From assembly GCA_023424865.1 (NCBI GenBank), contig JAFADM010000603.1:1-17980 (forward strand): a stretch of DNA of 17,980 nucleotides, written 5' to 3'. The DNA is from Bacillota bacterium. GTDB lineage: Bacteria > Bacillota_A > Clostridia > DSM-8532. How positions within the stretch are numbered: position 1 is the stretch's first letter; each line of letters starts with the position of its first letter. Position numbers and translations under genes: made by a program. Of this stretch, positions 1-7,986 are shown piece after piece. The notes below the pieces were generated by a model. The model did not search any database. It was given only the letters and a program-made list of their open reading frames with translations, and had not been told where the DNA came from.

Positions 1-2
1 AC

Positions 3-2351
3 GGACTGACCCGTCCATGGTCTCTCTTAAGGTGCGGGGAAGGTGAAAAGAAGGTTACCTTTGCAGGTTTTGGCGTTTTTGCCCGTTTAATGACCACTTT
101 TGTGTTTCACCATATCCCTATGGAGAAGAAGGGAATTGTCCGCTTCAAAATGGTCCTTTCGGGCAGCGCCTCGGTTTTTGTTAACGGCCGGAGTGTGTTT
201 CGGCATCGCCAGGTGGGCCGGGTTAATAATACCTTTATCGTGCCTCTTGAGCTTTTGGAGGGTGTTAATTCCGTTTTAATAAGCATGACCAATGTACATC
301 TTCATTGCATCAATTCTTTTGAATGGACGCCCCTGGATGAGGCCTGCACCGTCAGTCTTCCCCTCATAACGGAGGATGACAGTTTCAGAAAATGCCTGGA
401 GAAAAGCTTTGACGGCTTCTATATGAGTGAGGACGCCATAGGAGATAACGAGGATGTAGTGGTATGCTGCGACGGCTGTGACCCTGCAAAGGGATTTTAT
501 CGTTTTACCTTATTCGAGGAAACAAAGGCTCAGGAAGACAATAAAATCCTTGAAAGAGACATGGAAATATCTGGATGCAGCAAAGTGCTTCTAATAAACG
601 GCAGTGAACTTAATAAAGCAGGAAAATACATAGTCACTGTAGATTATGTCCTGAAGGAAGGCTTGGTTATTAAGGGAGGGGGCCTTGAATTTTACAAAAT
701 GAAGTTTATGGACATACCCGACCCCCTTGATTTCTCCGGCAGAAAAGAGGCGCTGCTTAAAGGCTATGCATCCCGTTTTCAAAACGCAGGGCTGTCCATG
801 GTAAGGGAAGGAGCCTTTATTGAACTGGTAAGGTGTAAAACGGAGGGAGCGGATAAGCTTAATTTTGCTTCTCTGGAAAAAACCCTGGATTACATTGACG
901 CCAGATACGACTGCGCCGATTTTGCGCTTCACGGACTATTGCGCCTGTATTGCCTGTTCAGAAACGATCCGTCAATCCCCGCCTCTCTTATGGAACGGAT
1001 GAAAAAAACACTTCTTCATTTTAAATACTGGACTGATGAACCGGGCAAAAGCCTGATGTTTACACGTTCTGAAAATCATGAAATGCTGTTTTACAGCGCC
1101 GAATATCTGGCAGGGCTGCTTTTCCCCTCCGAAAGCTTTCCCAACAGCGGGCAGAACGGCCTTTTCCATGCGCTTAAGGGCAGGCTCAATGCTGAACGCT
1201 GGATTCGTGAAAAGGGTCGTTACGGGTTTATGGAATGGCACTCCAACTGTTATTATGAGGAGGATATGCTGGCACTTCTGAATCTGTACGATTTTGGGGA
1301 GGAAAACAGCTATCTTCGTCTGCTTGCCGGTAATTTGCTGGATATGATCTGCCTTATTATCGCCACCCACAGCTTCAAGGGCGTGCTTGCCACCACACAC
1401 GGGCGAAGCTATGAAAATATGGTTATCCATCCTGAATATGAGGCAATGAATCCTATTAACTGGCTCTTATACGGTATGCCTGAAAAAATGGCGGAACGCT
1501 TTTCCATAGGGGCGGCGGCGCTGGCAACCAGCTGTTACGCCCCGCCTCCGGAATTAGAAAAAATAGCCCGTTCACACGAACCCCTTGAAAGTCTTTCCTG
1601 TATGGGCCTGTTCCCCCATGATGGTCTAGGCGGGGTGAATTGCTCCACCTATCGAACCCGGGACTATATGGTTTCCGGCCTTGTGGGTTCAAAAGCCGGT
1701 CAGCACGGAGCTCAGGTTCATGCCGGACAATTATTTCTTGACGGAATTCCGGTTTTTGTTACCTGCTTTGACAATAAATCACCCACAACAAGGCCTTCCT
1801 ACTGGGGAGGGCAGTACCGTATTCCGAAAACCATCGCAAAAGGCAGCTTTCTGGCTTTTATTTATGATATCAAAGAGTCTGTCGGTTACACCCACTGCTA
1901 TTTTCCAAAGAACGCCTTTGATGATGTGGTGAAAAAAGACGGATGGCTTTTTGGGCGCAAAAACGACGCCTATGGCGCGGTCTTTTCCCTGAAGGGCTAC
2001 ACTGAGACGGATGGCGGTTCATACAGGGACAGGGAGCTGCTTTGCCTTGAAAAGGATAACATATGGCTGCTCGAGGCGGGAAACCGCAGTGAATTCGGTT
2101 CCTTTGAAGCCTTTGTGCAAAGGGTTTTGGACGGATTTATGAAAATTGACGGGGAAGACCTTACCTATGAGTCCCCCTTAAACGGCCGATTTTTTCTCTC
2201 CTGGTCGGACTGCTGTACCTGCAATAGCGTGCCATTGCCGGAGAAGGCTTATCCCCTCATGAAAAATGATTTCTGCTTCGCCGAGTATGGAACGGGTATT
2301 GCAAGGATGAAACTTGGCGGAAGGGAGCGTTGCCTTAATTTTAACATCTGA
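3..2351 (+). CDS. Heparinase-like / alpha-toroid carbohydrate-active protein of unknown specificity, 5'-truncated by window edge
   Basis: The reading frame is open from base 3 with no stop, so the gene most likely begins outside the window; the ATG at 90 lies inside a continuous beta-rich stretch and is probably internal. About 782 residues are visible. The N-terminal ~200 residues look like a beta-sandwich (ASVFVNGRSVF, then LLEGVNSVLISM, as in lectin-like or jelly-roll modules). The middle is helical with aromatic, toroid-like motifs (SENHEMLFYSAEYLAG, GFMEWHSNCYYEEDMLALL). The C-terminal third is beta-rich, with GAQVHAGQLFLDGIPVF, RPSYWGGQYRIPK and a GRKNDAYGAVF segment of the kind seen in heparinase II/III-like proteins. 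No signal peptide can be judged because the true N-terminus is missing. The YesN/YesM-type regulator pair follows on the same strand, which suggests a role in polysaccharide use. I recognise the general fold and a family of hypothetical proteins with these motifs, but not the substrate or a catalytic residue. A lyase or hydrolase on uronic-acid polysaccharide is inference only. Confidence 0.75.
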   Translation, partial: GLTRPWSLLRCGEGEKKVTFAGFGVFARLMTTFVFHHIPMEKKGIVRFKMVLSGSASVFVNGRSVFRHRQVGRVNNTFIVPLELLEGVNSVLISMTNVHLHCINSFEWTPLDEACTVSLPLITEDDSFRKCLEKSFDGFYMSEDAIGDNEDVVVCCDGCDPAKGFYRFTLFEETKAQEDNKILERDMEISGCSKVLLINGSELNKAGKYIVTVDYVLKEGLVIKGGGLEFYKMKFMDIPDPLDFSGRKEALLKGYASRFQNAGLSMVREGAFIELVRCKTEGADKLNFASLEKTLDYIDARYDCADFALHGLLRLYCLFRNDPSIPASLMERMKKTLLHFKYWTDEPGKSLMFTRSENHEMLFYSAEYLAGLLFPSESFPNSGQNGLFHALKGRLNAERWIREKGRYGFMEWHSNCYYEEDMLALLNLYDFGEENSYLRLLAGNLLDMICLIIATHSFKGVLATTHGRSYENMVIHPEYEAMNPINWLLYGMPEKMAERFSIGAAALATSCYAPPPELEKIARSHEPLESLSCMGLFPHDGLGGVNCSTYRTRDYMVSGLVGSKAGQHGAQVHAGQLFLDGIPVFVTCFDNKSPTTRPSYWGGQYRIPKTIAKGSFLAFIYDIKESVGYTHCYFPKNAFDDVVKKDGWLFGRKNDAYGAVFSLKGYTETDGGSYRDRELLCLEKDNIWLLEAGNRSEFGSFEAFVQRVLDGFMKIDGEDLTYESPLNGRFFLSWSDCCTCNSVPLPEKAYPLMKNDFCFAEYGTGIARMKLGGRERCLNFNI

Positions 2352-2362
2352 GGCAGAAAGAA

Positions 2363-2411
2363 GCGCAAGGCTTGATGCACAGGGAATAAAGAGGGTGTGG
2401 CGCAAGGCTTG
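2363..2411. repeat. 12-base direct repeat pair in the gap between the toroid gene and the response regulator
   Basis: GCGCAAGGCTTG occurs at 2363-2374 and again, identically, at 2400-2411, with start points 37 bases apart. Each copy contains the small inverted element CAAG-G-CTTG. The second copy continues into CCCCTAC, which resembles the ends of short GC-rich intergenic repeats found dispersed in some bacterial genomes. The repeats could be a regulator-binding pair, a remnant of such an interspersed repeat, or chance. They lie just after the stop codon of the toroid gene and about 50 bases before the response regulator start. Confidence 0.45.
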
Positions 2412-2461
2412 CCCCTACTTCAATAAAGCAGCTGTGAAGCGTCGGAATGGAGGAAATGCAT

Positions 2462-3208
2462 ATGCTGTCCGTAGTGCTTGTGGATGATGAATACTGGTCT
2501 CTTCTGGGGCTTGAAAAAGCGGTTTGCTGGGAAGATTACGGCTTTTCGGTGGTGCTGGCTACAACAGATTCCCGGGAGGCGGCAGCTTACATCACAGGCA
2601 AGCAGCCCGATGTTGTATTTACGGATATTCGAATGCCGGAGCTTTCCGGCATCGAATTAATCCGCAAGGCGCGTATGGAAGGCATAAAAACTCAGTTTGT
2701 CATAGTCAGCGGGTATTCGGACTTTGAATATGCCAGGGCGGGAATCCAGTACGGCGTCTTTGATTATCAGCTTAAACCCTTTCATTCACAGGAAATCGCT
2801 GAAATTCTTCAACGGCTGAACGCCTTCTTTAAAATAGAAATGCTTCCGGCAAGGCCCAATGAGCAGGATTTTGCCAAGGGTGATGTAAACAGGAATTTTT
2901 TGCAGCTTTTAAATTATGTTGACGTTCATTATGCGGAGGATCTCCTCTTATCAGAGCTGGCAAAGGCTAATTTTATTAATTTTACTTATTGCAGTGAGCT
3001 TTTTAAAAAGGTAACCGGCAAAAATTTTACGGAATATCTGGCTCACAGGCGTATTGAAAAAGCCTGTGAGCTTTTGCGCGGAACGGATGAAACCATTAAG
3101 GAGATTGCTTTGCAGGTAGGCTATAATGATTATTCTTATTTTACCAGGATATTTAAGAAATACATGGCTATTACACCACTCAGGTATAAAACCGGTGGTG
3201 TTCATTGA
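2462..3208 (+). CDS. YesN-type response regulator with AraC-family DNA-binding domain
   Basis: Cytoplasmic transcription regulator, the presumed partner of the sensor kinase that follows. Three in-frame ATGs occur at 2447, 2456 and 2462. I chose 2462 because GGAGG at 2449-2453 lies 8 bases upstream of it, and the protein then begins MLSVVLVDDEYW as in typical receiver domains. The receiver occupies residues ~1-115: acidic DDE near the N-terminus, phosphoacceptor Asp55 in VVFTDIRMPELSG, and the conserved Lys in YQLKPF (~residue 105). A linker is followed by two helix-turn-helix units at ~145-245, with the AraC signature EIALQVGYNDYSYFTRIFKK and the ending ITPLRYK. At about 248 residues it is shorter than many YesN proteins (350-550 residues), so the linker is minimal. 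It overlaps or abuts the kinase gene, which implies co-translation. By family precedent it activates carbohydrate uptake or degradation genes; the upstream toroid gene is the obvious local target (inference). Confidence 0.93.
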   Translation: MLSVVLVDDEYWSLLGLEKAVCWEDYGFSVVLATTDSREAAAYITGKQPDVVFTDIRMPELSGIELIRKARMEGIKTQFVIVSGYSDFEYARAGIQYGVFDYQLKPFHSQEIAEILQRLNAFFKIEMLPARPNEQDFAKGDVNRNFLQLLNYVDVHYAEDLLLSELAKANFINFTYCSELFKKVTGKNFTEYLAHRRIEKACELLRGTDETIKEIALQVGYNDYSYFTRIFKKYMAITPLRYKTGGVH

Positions 3209-3219
3209 GGCGCCGGCTC

Positions 3220-5100
3220 ATGCTGTCAGCAATCAAAAGCTGGGAGGCATCCAACCCCCTCCTTGGCAGGATTTGCTCACGCAAATGGCTGCCAATAAAA
3301 AAGCTGAAGCTGAAAAAACAGCTCCTGCTCCTTTTAGCTATCGCCATCGTCATGATGACCATGGTGCAGATGTTTTATTATTACCGTTTTGGAGAGCTCA
3401 CCGAAGAAAGGGCAAGAGGCTATGCCGATAAGTTTATTTCACAGGTAAGGGACAGTCTGGAGGATATAACCTCCCGCATTGAGGGTGATGCCGAAACCAT
3501 CGCCTACAATCGTTTTGTTCAGCAGTTCATTGTTTCCGAGGACGGCTTTTTCAGAACGGACGAGCTTAGTCCTTATGTCTTTGATCTGTTTTCATATATT
3601 CTCAGCTCCAATCCTTACCTTTATGACATTTGCCTGTATGATGATCTTAATCGGTTTACCAGCGGAGCTATGAATTTGCGCTACGATATTTTAAAGCAGA
3701 CAGAGGAAGCTTACCCCTTCCGAGAAACGGATTTTCACAGTCAGATCTTTACCCAGGCCTTTTATTCCGGAAGCGATAATATCTACTATTTTGCACATAT
3801 CGTGCCCGTATACTCCAACAGGCCTCAGTACCGCATGTTTGAGAAGGTAGGCGTTGCAGTCTTTTTGTCGTCCACCAATATTTTTCAGCCTCTGGTTGAG
3901 AATGCGGCTTTAACCGAAAACGCACTCTTTATGATTTTGGACTCTCAAAATCGTGTAATGGCTGCCAATAGCACGGCCATGTACGGACAAATATGGGAGG
4001 AGGATACTCATCTGCAGGGCTGGTCGGACTCTGACGGGGATATCCTCTACGAGGACGTGCCTTCCATAGTACAGGTTAATGTCCTTAATAAAACCGGCTG
4101 GAAAATTGTCAGCATCATCCCTGTCTCGGAGCTTTCCGACGATATGAAGCCTATCCGGGCCTTCGGCCTTATGTTCGGGCTTATTATGACGGGTATTTTA
4201 ACCGCTTTGAGTGTAACCCTTATTCAGGGCATTACCCGCCCAATCTATGCCATTTCCCTTTTTATGAATGAAATCATGGGTACCTACAGCTTAAAAAAGC
4301 GTATTGCCGTTACTTCGGAAAACGAAATCGGCCAGCTTGCCCATAATATAAATAAAATACTGGACAGCAATGAGCAGATGACGCGAAAAATATTCGAGAC
4401 CCAGCAAAGCCTCTATGAGACTGAAATTGCCAAAAAGCAAGCGGAGCTGTCCTCCCTTCAGAGCCAGATTAATCCCCATTTCCTGTATAACACCCTCAAT
4501 TGCATCAGCAGTATAGCAAGGATAAACGGAATTGAAGAGATAGAGCTGATTTCCACGGCTATGTCGAAAATTTTCCGTTATTGCGTCAAGGAGAAGGAGT
4601 ACGTAAAAATCAGCAGTGAACTGGAGTGCATCAAGGATTATCTTAGCATCATGAATATCCGGTATCCAAACAAATTTGAAGCCCTTATTCATATTGAAGA
4701 TAAGATACTGGATTTGCCCATGCTTAAAATGGTTATCCAGCCCATTGTGGAAAATGCCATTTATCATGGACTGGAACAAAAAAGAACCAACGGCCTGTTA
4801 AAAATAAGGGGATGGGAGAATGAGGAGGAGAGTCTGGAATTTGAGGTGGAGGATAATGGCCTGGGCATACCGGAGGGGGAGCTTAAAGAGCTTGTGGGAA
4901 GTATGGAGGAGGATTCCCTTGTCCCGGAGCGCAATAAGCGAAGCATAGGGCTTTACAATATCAACCGCCGTATACGTCTTGCTTACGGCCCAAGGTTCGG
5001 ACTTGTCATTGAAAGCCGGGAGGGAAAGGGGACCAAGGTTACTGTCCGGATGCCGAAAACCCAGCTGGCCTTCGATCCCTTTCGCTGCGAAGGAGCCTGA
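3220..5100 (+). CDS. YesM-type membrane sensor histidine kinase
   Basis: Membrane kinase that would sense an extracytoplasmic ligand and phosphorylate the AraC-type regulator encoded just before it. A TTG at 3205 overlaps the regulator stop and would add five residues. I favour ATG 3220, with GAGG at 3207-3210 nine bases upstream. Numbering from that ATG: a basic N-terminus (IKKLKLKK) precedes TM1 at ~33-55. An extracytoplasmic sensor region of ~250 residues (Cache-like) ends at TM2 ~313-337. A HAMP region follows (TRPIYAISLFMNEIMG), then a His-kinase domain with the phosphoacceptor His420 in QINPHFLYNT. The ATPase motifs are the N-box VENAIYHG (~510-517), the G1 box DNGLGIP (~545-551), and GLYNINRRIRLAYG with GKGTKVTVRMP near the end. 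The INPHFLYN form is the hallmark of the YesM/LytS class. Such kinases often respond to sugars or solute-binding proteins, but the ligand cannot be read here. Confidence 0.93.
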   Translation: MLSAIKSWEASNPLLGRICSRKWLPIKKLKLKKQLLLLLAIAIVMMTMVQMFYYYRFGELTEERARGYADKFISQVRDSLEDITSRIEGDAETIAYNRFVQQFIVSEDGFFRTDELSPYVFDLFSYILSSNPYLYDICLYDDLNRFTSGAMNLRYDILKQTEEAYPFRETDFHSQIFTQAFYSGSDNIYYFAHIVPVYSNRPQYRMFEKVGVAVFLSSTNIFQPLVENAALTENALFMILDSQNRVMAANSTAMYGQIWEEDTHLQGWSDSDGDILYEDVPSIVQVNVLNKTGWKIVSIIPVSELSDDMKPIRAFGLMFGLIMTGILTALSVTLIQGITRPIYAISLFMNEIMGTYSLKKRIAVTSENEIGQLAHNINKILDSNEQMTRKIFETQQSLYETEIAKKQAELSSLQSQINPHFLYNTLNCISSIARINGIEEIELISTAMSKIFRYCVKEKEYVKISSELECIKDYLSIMNIRYPNKFEALIHIEDKILDLPMLKMVIQPIVENAIYHGLEQKRTNGLLKIRGWENEEESLEFEVEDNGLGIPEGELKELVGSMEEDSLVPERNKRSIGLYNINRRIRLAYGPRFGLVIESREGKGTKVTVRMPKTQLAFDPFRCEGA

Positions 5101-5109
5101 AATTTGTCA

Positions 5110-5138
5110 TTGACAGCAGGATTCAGGTATGTTATCGT
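5110..5138 (+). promoter_or_regulatory. Candidate sigma-A promoter for speA
   Basis: A perfect -35 hexamer TTGACA at 5110-5115 is followed after 17 bases by the weaker -10 TATCGT at 5133-5138. It lies in the gap after the sensor kinase, about 100 bases before the arginine decarboxylase start. No terminator is visible between the kinase and this site, so read-through from upstream is also possible. Confidence 0.4.
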
Positions 5139-5183
5139 TTGCTGATGAAAATAATATTCGGCGCTGTGCTTTAAGGTACATGA

Positions 5184-5243
5184 ATGAAAGCGGGTGCCGA
5201 TGACAAGAATACATTAATATGGTGCAAGGAAATAAAGCAATGA
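5184..5243 (+). CDS. Candidate 19-codon leader ORF overlapping the speA start
   Basis: Reading from ATG 5184 gives the peptide MKAGADDKNTLIWCKEIKQ and a TGA at 5241-5243 that overlaps the preferred speA start ATG (5240-5242) as ATGA. AAGG at 5173-5176 lies 7 bases before its ATG, a good ribosome-binding distance. The layout would allow translational coupling to speA. The peptide has no known family, no run of arginine codons and no hydrophobic segment, so it may be chance. If speA really starts at 5219, the overlap is internal and the ORF is meaningless. Confidence 0.3.
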   Translation: MKAGADDKNTLIWCKEIKQ

Positions 5244-7159
5244 ACAAAGCAGAACTTTTAGGCCGTTGGAACAGAGAAAAATCTGAAGAGCTCTACGGCA
5301 TCAGAAATTGGGGAGCCGACTATTTTTCCATTTCGGAAAGCGGCGATGTTTTGGTTAATCCTTATAAAGACAGTCAGTTCAGCGGTATCCGAATTATGGA
5401 TATCATATCCGGTGTGAAAGAGAGAGGCATGGACATGCCCGTACTGCTCCGGTTTGAAAATCTGCTGGATTCACAGATATCGTTTTTGAACAATTCCTTT
5501 GGCGATGCCATGAAAAAGCTGAATTACAGAGGCGAATACCGTGGTGTCTATCCCATTAAGGTCAATCAGCAGCAGCAGGTGGTCGAAGAGGTTACAAAAT
5601 TCGGCCAGCGCTACCACCATGGCCTGGAGGTGGGGAGCAAGGCTGAGCTGGTGGCTGCCCTGTCCCTTATGAAGGACAAGGAGGCCTGCCTTATCTGCAA
5701 TGGCTATAAGGACGAGGAATTCATTGATCTAGGCCTTTATGCCGTAAAAATGGGCTTTAAATGCTTCTTCGTAATCGAGACGCCAAGCGAACTGGACATT
5801 ATGGTCTCCAGATCCCAGGTTCTCGGAATCGAGCCCAATATCGGTATCCGTATCAAGCTCTCTGCCAAGGCAGGAGGGCATTGGACCGAGTCGGGGGGAG
5901 ACAGAAGCATTTTTGGACTTAACATGTCTCAGGTTATTGCCATGGTGGATACCCTGAAGGAAAAAAACATGCTTAGCTCACTTAAGCTTCTTCATTACCA
6001 TCTGGGCTCACAAATTCCTAACATCCGGGATATCCGTTCAGCTGTCATTGAAGCTACAAGGGTTTACGCCGAGCTTACCAAGGAAGGCGCCCCCATGGGT
6101 TATCTGGATCTGGGAGGCGGCCTTGCCGTTGACTACGATGGGTCCAACACCAATTACACCAACAGCAGAAACTACACTGTTGAAGAATACTGCACCGACG
6201 TGGTGGAGGCTGTCATGACCACCCTGGATGCCGCCGATGTTCAGCATCCGGTAATCATTACAGAATCCGGCAGAACCACTGTTGCTTACTATTCGGTTCT
6301 CATTTTTAATGTGCTGGATGTGGAACGGTTTGAGGAATATGATATTCCGGACAAACTTACCGAGGATACCTCCGAGCAGATTCGCAACCTTTTTGAGGTA
6401 AACAAAAACCTGAATCTCAGAAACATACAGGAATGCTACAACGATGCACTCTATTACCGGGATGAAATTCGGGATATGTTCAAGCACGGACGTCTGAGCC
6501 TGAGGGAAAGAGCTTTTTCTGAAAAAATATTCTGGAACACCATAAATCAAATTGCCAAAGAAACTCATAAATTGAAAAATATTCCCAATGAGCTTGAGGA
6601 TATTGAAAGCGCCATAGCGGATATCTACTACTGCAATTTTTCTGTTTTCCAGTCCATACCCGACAGCTGGGCCATTGATCAGCTGTTTCCCATTATGCCT
6701 CTTCATCGGCTTTTGGAGCTGCCTAAGCGAAATGCGGTGATTGCGGACATTACCTGCGATTGTGACGGAAAAATTGACAGGTTTATTGATCCCCACGATG
6801 TGCGCAATACTCTGCCTCTCCACGAAATGAAGAACGGTGACGATTATTATCTGGGCGTTTTCCTTGTGGGTGCCTATCAGGAAACCCTGGGTGATTTGCA
6901 TAATCTCTTTGGAGATACCAATGTGGTCAGCGTAAGAATTACACAGGACGGCCATTATGATTTGGTTAAGGAAATACATGGCGACAGTGTTTCCGATGTT
7001 TTGTCCTATGTTGAGTTCGATCCCAAGGATATGCTGGTCCGGTTCCGCGAAACCGCTGAAAATGCTATTCGTGACGGTCTTATCAGCGCATCGGATCGAC
7101 GTGAAATTATGAGGGCCTTTGATAACGGACTTCGGGGCTACACCTATTATGAAAGATAA
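5240..7159 (+). CDS. speA: Biosynthetic arginine decarboxylase (PLP-dependent, E. coli SpeA type)
   Basis: Converts arginine to agmatine and CO2, the first step of the arginine route to putrescine and other polyamines; cytoplasmic. The first in-frame ATG is 5219 but has no clear ribosome binding site. ATG 5240 has AAGGA at 5226-5230, 9 bases upstream, so I prefer it (639 residues, close to the ~650 of the family). Numbering from 5240: the PLP lysine is Lys107 in GVYPIKVNQ. The barrel continues with HYHLGSQIPNIRDI (~252-265), the phosphate-binding glycines YLDLGGGLAVDYDG (~288-301) and TESGRTTVAYYSV (~341-353). In the C-terminal beta domain the catalytic Cys506 sits in DITCDCDGKID, followed by GAYQETLGDLHNLFGDT (~544-560). 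This is the alanine-racemase-fold long form, unlike the aspartate-aminotransferase-fold SpeA of Bacillus. No agmatinase, agmatine deiminase or other polyamine gene is adjacent. A terminator follows directly, so the gene appears monocistronic. Confidence 0.96.
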   Translation: MNKAELLGRWNREKSEELYGIRNWGADYFSISESGDVLVNPYKDSQFSGIRIMDIISGVKERGMDMPVLLRFENLLDSQISFLNNSFGDAMKKLNYRGEYRGVYPIKVNQQQQVVEEVTKFGQRYHHGLEVGSKAELVAALSLMKDKEACLICNGYKDEEFIDLGLYAVKMGFKCFFVIETPSELDIMVSRSQVLGIEPNIGIRIKLSAKAGGHWTESGGDRSIFGLNMSQVIAMVDTLKEKNMLSSLKLLHYHLGSQIPNIRDIRSAVIEATRVYAELTKEGAPMGYLDLGGGLAVDYDGSNTNYTNSRNYTVEEYCTDVVEAVMTTLDAADVQHPVIITESGRTTVAYYSVLIFNVLDVERFEEYDIPDKLTEDTSEQIRNLFEVNKNLNLRNIQECYNDALYYRDEIRDMFKHGRLSLRERAFSEKIFWNTINQIAKETHKLKNIPNELEDIESAIADIYYCNFSVFQSIPDSWAIDQLFPIMPLHRLLELPKRNAVIADITCDCDGKIDRFIDPHDVRNTLPLHEMKNGDDYYLGVFLVGAYQETLGDLHNLFGDTNVVSVRITQDGHYDLVKEIHGDSVSDVLSYVEFDPKDMLVRFRETAENAIRDGLISASDRREIMRAFDNGLRGYTYYER

Positions 7160-7202
7160 GGTAGTTGTTTAGCCATTAAGACGGGTTCAAAGAATATGTG
7201 CT

Positions 7203-7257
7203 AAAAAGGACTGAGAGACTATGAAAGAGGATATTTCATAGTCGCTCAGTCCTTTTT
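7203..7257. terminator. Strong bidirectional rho-independent terminator between speA and the TetR gene
   Basis: A near-perfect hairpin. The left arm runs from AAAAAGGACTGAG (7203-7215) through GACTATGAAA (7217-7226). A 7-base loop (7227-7233) is followed by TTTCATAGTC (7234-7243) and CTCAGTCCTTTTT (7245-7257). Only the A7216/G7244 position is unpaired. It ends in a T-run on the + strand, and the A-run at its left gives a T-run on the - strand. It can therefore stop speA transcription (ends 7159) and TetR transcription (ends 7312 on the - strand). Confidence 0.9.
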
Positions 7258-7311
7258 TAGTTTTTATATTGAAGATTTAAAGATCTATAAGCCTGAAAGA
7301 ACTAAAAAACC

Positions 7312-7896
7312 TTAAAAGAGCTTTTGTGATATGAGAGAGGTTAATCCTACTGACAGCTTGACGACTATTTCGGCCATTAGATGGGAGGATTTCTTCATAT
7401 CATCGAGCAACCATTTTTGTATTGCGCCGACACAACCTGTGATAATAAAGGCGTGAACATATTCGGCATCCTCCTTTGCAATAACACCGCTGCTTGTTAA
7501 ATCGCTAATGTACTTATCGTTAACCAGGCTCATGACACGCTTTTGAAAATTTAAATCCCCCCGCTCACTAAGCAGCAATTTGCATAGCTCCGCGTTTTCT
7601 TTGATATAATCAAAAATCTCTTCAACCATTCCAATATGGTCCACATCCTTATCATTCTGTGTATAGGCGGCAAGATGCAAAGCCACATTCTCCATAAGCT
7701 CATTTTCCATTTTACGCATCAGGTCATATTGATCACTGTAGTGAGCATAAAAGGTAGCCCGGTTAATGTCCGCATCCTCACATATTTCTTTTATGGTAAT
7801 TTGGGAGATATCCTTTTGGGTAAGGAGCTTGATGAAGCTTTCCTTCAGTACCATTTTTGTATATCTGACGCGCCGGTCGTCCTTTTCGTTTGACAT
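7312..7896 (-). CDS. TetR/AcrR-family transcriptional repressor, divergent from the MMPL transporter
   Basis: A 194-residue one-component regulator. The N-terminal helix-turn-helix is clear: VLKESFIKLLTQKDISQI leads into TIKEICEDADINRATFYAHY (~34-53), the typical TetR DNA-binding signature. The rest (~60-194) is an all-helical ligand/dimerisation domain of the kind found in clostridial TetR proteins; its ligand is unknown. The ATG at 7896 is supported by GGAGG (complement of 7904-7908), 7 bases upstream. It is transcribed away from the MMPL gene and shares a 172-base control region holding inverted repeats, so self-repression and repression of the transporter operon are likely. By family precedent the inducer would be a toxic lipophilic compound or the transporter substrate (inference). 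Transcription ends at the shared hairpin near 7203-7257. Confidence 0.94.
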   Translation of the reverse strand: MSNEKDDRRVRYTKMVLKESFIKLLTQKDISQITIKEICEDADINRATFYAHYSDQYDLMRKMENELMENVALHLAAYTQNDKDVDHIGMVEEIFDYIKENAELCKLLLSERGDLNFQKRVMSLVNDKYISDLTSSGVIAKEDAEYVHAFIITGCVGAIQKWLLDDMKKSSHLMAEIVVKLSVGLTSLISQKLF

Positions 7897-7931
7897 GGAT
7901 TAGCCTCCGTTTTTTAAATTTATGTTAAGTA

Positions 7932-7958
7932 CTCAACACTTTCGAGGAATGTGTTGAG
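7932..7958. promoter_or_regulatory. Candidate TetR operator A (inverted repeat, 11-base gap)
   Basis: CTCAACAC at 7932-7939 and its perfect inverse GTGTTGAG at 7951-7958 are separated by 11 bases. The repeat lies 36-62 bases upstream of the TetR start and so probably covers the repressor's own promoter region. The half-site core CAACAC/GTGTTG recurs at 8034-8045 near the transporter start, which supports recognition by the same protein. Confidence 0.6.
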
Positions 7959-7959
7959 C

Positions 7960-7973
7960 AAAATACGTATTTT
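7960..7973. promoter_or_regulatory. 14-base perfect palindrome of unknown role
   Basis: AAAATACGTATTTT reads identically on both strands, with its centre between 7966 and 7967. It sits between candidate operator A and the candidate MMPL promoter. It could be a further regulator site or part of the TetR promoter; its core differs from the CAACAC half-site. Confidence 0.35.
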
Positions 7974-7986
7974 ACTTATCTGTTTG

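Noticed and set aside
90..92. ATG at 90 as the true start of the first gene
   Set aside because: The same frame stays open upstream to the window edge and encodes plausible beta-strand sequence; no ribosome binding site precedes the ATG.
972..1430. A 152-codon - strand open frame inside the toroid gene
   Set aside because: It has no recognisable motifs or plausible family and is antisense to a continuous coding frame with conserved motifs.
2447..2449. ATG at 2447 as the start of the AraC-type regulator
   Set aside because: It overlaps the GGAGG element that is correctly placed for ATG 2462, and the receiver domain begins right after 2462.
6038..6979. A 313-codon open frame on the - strand opposite speA
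   Set aside because: It lies wholly inside speA, whose conserved motifs prove the + strand frame. The antisense frame shows no recognisable domain and is a codon-use shadow.
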